Shown piece after piece: positions 33,973 through 39,113 of a stretch of 39,113 bases of DNA (position 1 is the first letter of the stretch; the number at the start of each line of letters is the position of its first letter). Source of the DNA: Candidatus Poseidonia sp. GTDB lineage: Archaea > Thermoplasmatota > Poseidoniia > Poseidoniales > Poseidoniaceae. The DNA lies in NCBI GenBank assembly GCA_030827475.1, contig JAUREJ010000016.1, forward strand, positions 1 to 39,113. The letters are read 5' to 3'. A program made the translations under genes and the position numbers. The notes beneath the pieces were generated by a model that did no database searches, had not been told where the DNA came from, and saw only the letters and a list, made by a program, of their open reading frames with translations.

Positions 33973-35097
33973 GTGAGAGGGAAATTGAGCGGAAAAAGCG
34001 AGGAGCGAATCATCGTTCATTGTGATTTGGACGCCTTTTTTGCAGCCGTTGAAACCCTTCACCACGGCTTTGATGAAAGCATCCCGCTCATCATCGGTTC
34101 GGACCCAAAGCAAGGCCGTGGCCGTGGAATTGTTTCAACATGCAACTACGAAGCAAGAGCATACGGGATTCGTTCGGCGATGCCGATTTCTGAAGCGTGG
34201 AGACGATGCCCTGCTGCCCCGTTTGGGCCGGCCCGTTACATCCGAGGGACTCGAGGCTTGTACAGCCGTGCAAGCCGGAGGGTGATGGAGATCCTCCGGG
34301 CACCAGCTGGCACCTTTGAGAAGGCCAGCATCGACGAGGCGTACATGGACGTTACCGAAGCGGTTGAGGGGGACTGGGACGCAGCTTTGGCGTTAGCGAA
34401 ATCGTTGCAATCCGCTATTTTTGAGGCCCTTGGGTTAACCGCCTCGTTTGGAATTGGTCCAACGAGGGTCCTTGCGAAAATGTCGAGCGAAGTCAACAAA
34501 CCCAACGGCATCCATCGTGTTCTGCCAGACGAAATTGAGGCGTTCTTCTCCGGGAGGTCGGTTCGGGAAATTCCTGGAATTGGGCCGAAACGGGCGACAC
34601 AACTGGCAGAATGGGGATACACAACGGCCGATGAGTTGCATGCACTGGGCGAGCTTTCCCTGACGCGATTGGCAGGTGAACGTTTTGCAAACTGGTTCAT
34701 GCAGGTCGTGGAAGGCGAAAGCAGCAATATCGTGAGCCCGGTCCAGAGCCGAAAGTCCATCGGAAAAGAGCACACGTTTGAACACGACCAGTACGACCAC
34801 GAAACGGTGCTTCAACGCTTGGAAGAACTGGTGGAGGTCGTCATGGAGCGAACCAATGCTTTGGGAGTGTCCGGTCGCCTTGCGGAAGTGAAAATTCGCT
34901 ACACGGGATTCGAGACCCATGCATCCAGTCGAAGCATTCCCGTAGCTATGGACGATGCGGCGGTGTTCAAGCGCCTCGCAACCCGACTCTTTGCCAACAC
35001 CGTCGAAGCAGAGAAAGGTATTCGCCTTGTTGGATTTCGCCTCGGGAACCTGGAAGCTCCCCCGTCCCGCCAGACCACGCTCTTTGAGGAAGAATGA
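33973..35097 (+). CDS. dinB: Y-family DNA polymerase IV (DinB/Dpo4)
   Basis: It is a low-fidelity polymerase that copies past damaged bases. The 374-residue protein has the palm motifs: IVHCDLDAFFAAVE (Asp18) and ASIDEAYMDVT (Asp121, Glu122). It also has STCNYEARAYGIRSAMP of the fingers, LTASFGIGPTRVLAKMSSEVNKP, the helix-hairpin-helix IPGIGPKRATQLAEWG, and a little-finger domain (SIGKEHTFEHD onward). The end is RQTTLFEEE, whose QTTLF resembles a sliding-clamp-binding peptide. All catalytic carboxylates are present, unlike the neighbouring PolB2. GTG 33973 is the preferred start; TTG 33985, with GAGAGGG just upstream, is an alternative. The stop shares TGATCA with valS. Confidence 0.95.
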   Translation: MRGKLSGKSEERIIVHCDLDAFFAAVETLHHGFDESIPLIIGSDPKQGRGRGIVSTCNYEARAYGIRSAMPISEAWRRCPAAPFGPARYIRGTRGLYSRASRRVMEILRAPAGTFEKASIDEAYMDVTEAVEGDWDAALALAKSLQSAIFEALGLTASFGIGPTRVLAKMSSEVNKPNGIHRVLPDEIEAFFSGRSVREIPGIGPKRATQLAEWGYTTADELHALGELSLTRLAGERFANWFMQVVEGESSNIVSPVQSRKSIGKEHTFEHDQYDHETVLQRLEELVEVVMERTNALGVSGRLAEVKIRYTGFETHASSRSIPVAMDDAAVFKRLATRLFANTVEAEKGIRLVGFRLGNLEAPPSRQTTLFEEE

Positions 35098-37590
35098 TCA
35101 GACGAGGTGATGCATCCGGGTGAGGGTTGCGGAAAACTCTCCCAATTCATCGGGAATCGGCATGTTTTCGATGGGTTGGTTCAGGGAAATGCCCGCTTCT
35201 TTCTTCGCAGCCCATGTTCGTCCGTTGAAGTCCTGAAGGGTGGTTGAGAGGCTGCAAAGTCGCCTCCCCTCGTCCGTTCCGGGGTTAAGTTCGGGAAGAG
35301 GTGGTGACGGAAAAGCATCCACTTCAACCGCCGATGCGCCGTACACGGTGGCTGAAACGTGGTGAGTGAAGAAGGGGCAGACGGGGCTGAACGCCGACAT
35401 GAAATCCCTTACAATCCGGTGCAAGGTCCATGCTGCGGCTTTATCGTCGTCGTACAAACGGGATTTCACCATCTCGAGGTAATGGCTCGGGAGCAAACCG
35501 GTACCAAATGTTTTGAGCGCTTGTGTTGCGGTGTAGATGTCAAGATTCTCCCAGGCCATGCGAACGTGGTCCATGGTGGATTGGAATTCAGCGAGGATCC
35601 ACATGTCCTCGGGTGCAAGTTCAGCAGGAACAACTTCGAGGTTCTCTGGGACTTCGAATTGAGATGCAAAACGAGCCACGTTGAAGAGTTTGGTGAGAAC
35701 ACCAAAATATTTCTTCTCAATTTCTTCGGGGTTGATTTGAAAATCGTCCCCAACCTGAGCATCGCATGCTTTCCAAAGGCGGAAGCATTCACTTCCGATT
35801 TTGTTGGCTTGTAGGCTCACCGAGCCGTCGGGCCCCTTGACCTTCCACGAGCCGGTCCGCCCGCCTGCTCCGCATTCCAAGACGGAATCTGCATCGATGC
35901 CGTTGCCGAGCGATTTGCTCATTTTTCGTCCCCAAGGGTCCATGCCAAGTCCGTCGATCCAAACATGCTGGAATCCGGGTTGGTCGAGAACGAGGGTTGA
36001 CTTCAGCAGGGTGTAATACAACCACGTTCGAACGATCTCTTTCCCTTGGGGCCGCAAAGCGGTCGGGAAGGCTCGCTCAAAGACGTCGGGGTGGTTGAGG
36101 TAGCCGCTGACAAACAAGTTGGAGTTTGACGAGTCCATCCACGTATCGAAGACCTTTTCTTCGCCAGTGATGGTTCCCAGTGAAGATTTCAATTCCTCAA
36201 AACTCCCGAGGTCTTCCCTTGTGATTCGGTCCAGCACCCGACTTCCATCGGGTGGGGAGTCTCGCCATGGTTGGACGTAACTCCCCGCTGGTGGGACCAC
36301 CACCCGACGTTCATCCTCGCTGTACCAAATCGGGATCTCGGTATGGTACCATCGGCGACGGCTGATCGGCCAATCGATGCTGATGTTGTCCATCCAATCG
36401 ATGAGGAACTGACGGTTACGAGGCGGGTGGAAGGTGATGTCCTCGATGAGTTCTCGCATCCGGTCCTGAATGTGCGTCTGGCGGACGTACCACTCCTTGA
36501 GCAGGATAATTTCAACGGGATTTTTGCCTCTCTCCGAAACGGGGATTTCCTGTTCCCGTTCAACGACTTGAACCAAAGCGCCTTGTTGCTCGAGCATCAA
36601 GGTGGCTTGTTTCCTGGCTTCAAGCACGCTGAGTCCCTGCAACGGTCCAGCGACTTCGGTCATGTTTCCGTCAAGGTCAATGGCTTGAAAGGGGGTGAGT
36701 CCAAGTTCCCGGAAAACCGCAACGTCGTTCTGGTCACCGAACGAACAAACCATCAAAATTCCTGAACCAAACTCGGATTTCACCGAAGGGTGCTGCATGA
36801 CGGGGACGGTGGTCGACCTGCCGGCGGTTTCAAGGGGGAGGTGAACGGATTTACCCACCAAGTGCCGGTAGCGTTCATCATCTGGATGCACAACGACGAC
36901 ACCGCATGCACAGATCATCTCTGGACGAGTGGTTGAGATCACGAGTTCCTCCCCGTCTTCGCACACCCAACGTACATCAACGAGTTTGGTTTTCCGAGGC
37001 AGGCGCTCGACTTCGGCATCGGCGATGGTCGTCCCTTCAACCGGGTCGTAGATGTTGGGCCTCAAATCTTCAACGATGTCGCCTTTCTTGAACAGTTCAA
37101 CAAAGATGGATTGTGTGACGCTGCGGTAGTCGGGGGCGTCGGTGAGGTATTCTCTGTCGAAATCGCAGGACAAACCCACCCTTCTTGCGGTGTCCCTCAT
37201 GGCTTGCGTGAACGTTTCAATGGTGCTCTCGCAAAGTTTCAAAAATTCGGCGCGTTCGTAGGTCTTCATCTTCCGTTTGGTATTTTTCTCCACGGTAAAC
37301 TCAATGTTGATACCGTTTCGGTCAACACCCCAGGGGAAAAACACCTCTTTGCCCAGCAACCGCTGGCTTCGGGCGATGACATCGATCATCGAGTATTGGG
37401 CAACGGCTCCAATATGCCAGGTTCCGGATGGGTATGGAGGGGGCGTGTCAACGACAAAGAGTTCTTTTCCGCTTTCTGGATTGAACGCATAGCGCCGATT
37501 GTAGAGGTTCTTGTCAGCGTAGTGTTCTTCTTGGATACTTTTCTCCAAATCAATGGACCAACGTTTTTCGGGTAGTTTTGGGTCGGGCAT
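35098..37590 (-). CDS. valS: Valyl-tRNA synthetase, archaeal type
   Basis: The 830-residue class I synthetase begins near FVVDTPPPYPSGTWHIGA (about 45-62), where the HIGH signature reads HIGA, and has the KMSKS loop as GRKMSKSLGNG. The editing domain carries ISTTRPEMI. IDWPISRRRWYHTEIPIWY and FDTWMDSSNSN are typical of archaeal ValRS. The anticodon-binding region follows (KYFGVLTKLFNVARF), with a short C terminus lacking the bacterial coiled coil. ATG 37590 is preferred over GTG 37599 because a GGTGAGG-like site lies just upstream. The stop abuts dinB. Confidence 0.93.
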   Translation of the reverse strand: MPDPKLPEKRWSIDLEKSIQEEHYADKNLYNRRYAFNPESGKELFVVDTPPPYPSGTWHIGAVAQYSMIDVIARSQRLLGKEVFFPWGVDRNGINIEFTVEKNTKRKMKTYERAEFLKLCESTIETFTQAMRDTARRVGLSCDFDREYLTDAPDYRSVTQSIFVELFKKGDIVEDLRPNIYDPVEGTTIADAEVERLPRKTKLVDVRWVCEDGEELVISTTRPEMICACGVVVVHPDDERYRHLVGKSVHLPLETAGRSTTVPVMQHPSVKSEFGSGILMVCSFGDQNDVAVFRELGLTPFQAIDLDGNMTEVAGPLQGLSVLEARKQATLMLEQQGALVQVVEREQEIPVSERGKNPVEIILLKEWYVRQTHIQDRMRELIEDITFHPPRNRQFLIDWMDNISIDWPISRRRWYHTEIPIWYSEDERRVVVPPAGSYVQPWRDSPPDGSRVLDRITREDLGSFEELKSSLGTITGEEKVFDTWMDSSNSNLFVSGYLNHPDVFERAFPTALRPQGKEIVRTWLYYTLLKSTLVLDQPGFQHVWIDGLGMDPWGRKMSKSLGNGIDADSVLECGAGGRTGSWKVKGPDGSVSLQANKIGSECFRLWKACDAQVGDDFQINPEEIEKKYFGVLTKLFNVARFASQFEVPENLEVVPAELAPEDMWILAEFQSTMDHVRMAWENLDIYTATQALKTFGTGLLPSHYLEMVKSRLYDDDKAAAWTLHRIVRDFMSAFSPVCPFFTHHVSATVYGASAVEVDAFPSPPLPELNPGTDEGRRLCSLSTTLQDFNGRTWAAKKEAGISLNQPIENMPIPDELGEFSATLTRMHHLV

Positions 37591-37679
37591 GTGCCTCACC
37601 TGGCCCCGTCTCGGTCAATGAGGTGGGTCCAATCCGTCGGTATCGGGTCGGCATTTCAACCCGTCGCCAATGGCTGTCC

Positions 37680-37687
37680 AAAATAAA
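37680..37687 (+). promoter_or_regulatory. Candidate box A for the RND transporter gene
   Basis: AAAATAAA lies 70-77 nt upstream of the GTG at 37757, in the 166-nt gap after the divergent valS. It would give a leader of about 45 nt. Confidence 0.35.
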
Positions 37688-37756
37688 CCGTCTCAGCCGT
37701 CAATCAAAAGGTAAGGCTTTGAAGGTGCCCTCCTTCGCAACGCTGTAGGTGGGTTT

Positions 37757-39113
37757 GTGGCGAAAGGAGACGGGCCGGAAAAAGCCGTTGATGACGGTGG
37801 AACCGGTGCAGGCAATCGTCGCCTCAACGCCCTTGGAAGCAAATCCAAGGCCGTACGGGACCAACTCTCAGGTCAACTCCAGACCATGGATTCCAAAAAA
37901 GCACTTGATGCCGTCCTCGATGCTCCCAAACGATTCAAGCGTGAGTGGCAAAAATCAGGCGCAACAGGAGCCATCACGAGATTTCCGATTCCAACCGTGA
38001 TGGTCTTTCTTTTGCTTACGGTTTACTTTGTTACGCAATCCGGTTTTCTTGATGATACCCGTTTTGACGACGACCCCAACAACCCGGCATTGAACGTGAA
38101 CGGTGATTTGGAAGTTTATCTCCCCGAAGGGAGTCGGGTCGCTGAACTCATTGGGAAAGTGGAGGAAGATTGGTCAACGAACGTGATGGTCGTCTACATC
38201 GAATCGGACAAGTACAACATCACCGATCAAAGGATTTTACAAGAGATCAGCTACGTTGAGAACGTGCTCAATCCCTATCTCTCTGACGATTCCGATGACG
38301 TGATTTACATTCTTTCCCTCTCAACGGTTCTCAAAGAAGTCAATTCAAGTGCTCCTCGAATTCGCGAAGCGATCATCACAGAGGTGGGCGAACTCGGTTG
38401 CTCAAACAACCCCGAAGACGATTGTCTCTCAAGGGATTTTGCTGAAAATTTGAATGCAGCAGCAGCTTCCACCGACGCGAGGTTCGGCGGCGCATACGAA
38501 ATACCCAGTCAAACCACCATCAATTTGGTTATTGGAGAAATGTACGAGGAAGACGGAACTCCGACCGCCGGTTTGAACAAATTGGCGCGTGACATCGGAG
38601 GCAGTGAAGATGACGGCCCAGATGGTTTGCTTGATCGGGCGATCATGGCGGTTGCCGTGACCGAAAACAGGCCCGCCAAAGACATCATATCGGACACGCA
38701 GGAGATACTGGACGCCATCGCCACGCTCGAGCGTGCTTGTCGCTACGACCAAAACGGCGACCCCATCGAATCAGAAGGCCTTTGCGACTGGGAAGATTTG
38801 GGTTTGAGCATGGTTCTCACCGGTCCCGTGCCCATCACGAACGCCGTTACGGAATTCTCGTTCCGTTTGTTTTGGGAGATCTTTCCGATGGCCGTGGTTC
38901 TGGTTGCGATGGGCCTGTTTGTGTTTCACTCCGATTTGCTTCAAACCGGATTGACAGGCATGAGACCGCTTCAGGGATTCAAAGTCGTTGTCATTGCTGG
39001 CCTGCCGACGTTATGTGCGGTGTTTTGGACGTTGGGGCTCATCGGCGCCACCAATTATGAGGTGACGATGACGGTCATCATTGTTGGTCCGATTTTACTT
39101 GCGTTGGGGGTCT
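37757..39113 (+). CDS. RND/MMPL-superfamily membrane transporter, N-terminal part (runs off window)
   Basis: The frame is open from GTG 37757 to the window end (452 codons, no stop). A cytoplasmic N-terminal stretch of about 75 residues is followed by helix 1 (IPTVMVFLLLTVYFV, about 78-92), then a large outward domain of about 250 residues with NGDLEVYLPEGSRVAELIGKV, the usual beginning of an RND porter domain. A cluster of hydrophobic segments then starts at LTGPVPITNAVTEFSFRLFW and LVAMGLFVF. Cysteine pairs in the outer domain (LGCSNNPEDDC; RACRYDQ...GLCDW) could form disulfides. AGGTGGG ends 3 nt before the GTG start. Archaeal members of this group export lipids, or act on membranes by unknown routes; the substrate is open. 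Confidence 0.85.
   Translation, partial: MAKGDGPEKAVDDGGTGAGNRRLNALGSKSKAVRDQLSGQLQTMDSKKALDAVLDAPKRFKREWQKSGATGAITRFPIPTVMVFLLLTVYFVTQSGFLDDTRFDDDPNNPALNVNGDLEVYLPEGSRVAELIGKVEEDWSTNVMVVYIESDKYNITDQRILQEISYVENVLNPYLSDDSDDVIYILSLSTVLKEVNSSAPRIREAIITEVGELGCSNNPEDDCLSRDFAENLNAAAASTDARFGGAYEIPSQTTINLVIGEMYEEDGTPTAGLNKLARDIGGSEDDGPDGLLDRAIMAVAVTENRPAKDIISDTQEILDAIATLERACRYDQNGDPIESEGLCDWEDLGLSMVLTGPVPITNAVTEFSFRLFWEIFPMAVVLVAMGLFVFHSDLLQTGLTGMRPLQGFKVVVIAGLPTLCAVFWTLGLIGATNYEVTMTVIIVGPILLALGV

Noticed and set aside
1-39113. CRISPR arrays, insertion sequences, integrase or phage genes
   Set aside because: I saw no evenly spaced direct repeats, transposase or integrase motifs, or long terminal repeats on either strand; this is a chromosomal core region.

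Overview
The window is archaeal chromosomal DNA and looks like a compact, moderate-GC euryarchaeote. I infer the Thermoplasmatota / Marine Group II (Poseidoniales) neighbourhood. The evidence is archaeal-type 23S rRNA, aIF6, the Rpo7-Spt4-S24e-S27ae cluster, the archaeal D-aminoacyl-tRNA deacylase DtdA, archaeal-type AlaRS and ValRS, tRNA genes with TATA-like box A elements, a B-family polymerase of the PolB2 type, and a giant secreted FG-GAP/CARDB surface protein. The exact lineage is inference; a 23S or Rpo tree would settle it.

Layout. 1-830: 3' end of 23S rRNA, 5S rRNA and a strong hairpin/T-run terminator. 875-2499: aIF6 and PurC. 2500-9017 (minus): a 1927-residue membrane-anchored surface protein followed by a small unknown gene. 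9284-10565: the rpo7-spt4-rps24e-rps27ae transcription/translation operon. 10566-16390: a beta-propeller-like unknown, DtdA, proline dehydrogenase, an archaeal zinc-finger protein, a methyltransferase and a membrane-anchored subtilisin. 16365-18710 (minus): a SufS-like class V aminotransferase and a six-helix zinc-ribbon membrane protein, which form a tight operon with the subtilisin. 18815-20591: tRNA-Ser(GGA), a polytopic GT-C-like membrane protein and tRNA-Thr(GGT). 20705-30341: a tiny coiled-coil protein, RtcB RNA ligase, AlaRS, a Nudix hydrolase, RmuC, an ETHE1-like metallo-hydrolase, a membrane protein and SerA. 30406-35097: the most interesting block, a small helical protein overlapping a PolB2-type polymerase with degenerate exonuclease and motif C sites, then a convergent RecA-fold protein with a broken Walker A motif, then an intact Y-family polymerase. 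35098-37590: ValRS. 37757-end: the 5' part of an RND/MMPL-type transporter.

The 30.4-35.1 kb block resembles in parts list, not in homology of each part, the bacterial ImuA-ImuB-DnaE2 mutasome: a pseudo-RecA, an accessory polymerase and a Y-family polymerase. PolB2 and DinB both end with PCNA-binding-like peptides. I propose it as a translesion-synthesis module.

A second, structural observation: all nine convergent gene pairs have stop codons within 2 nt of each other or overlapping. Four of them share the exact palindrome TGATCA, with TGA on each strand. There is no room for conventional terminators between these genes.
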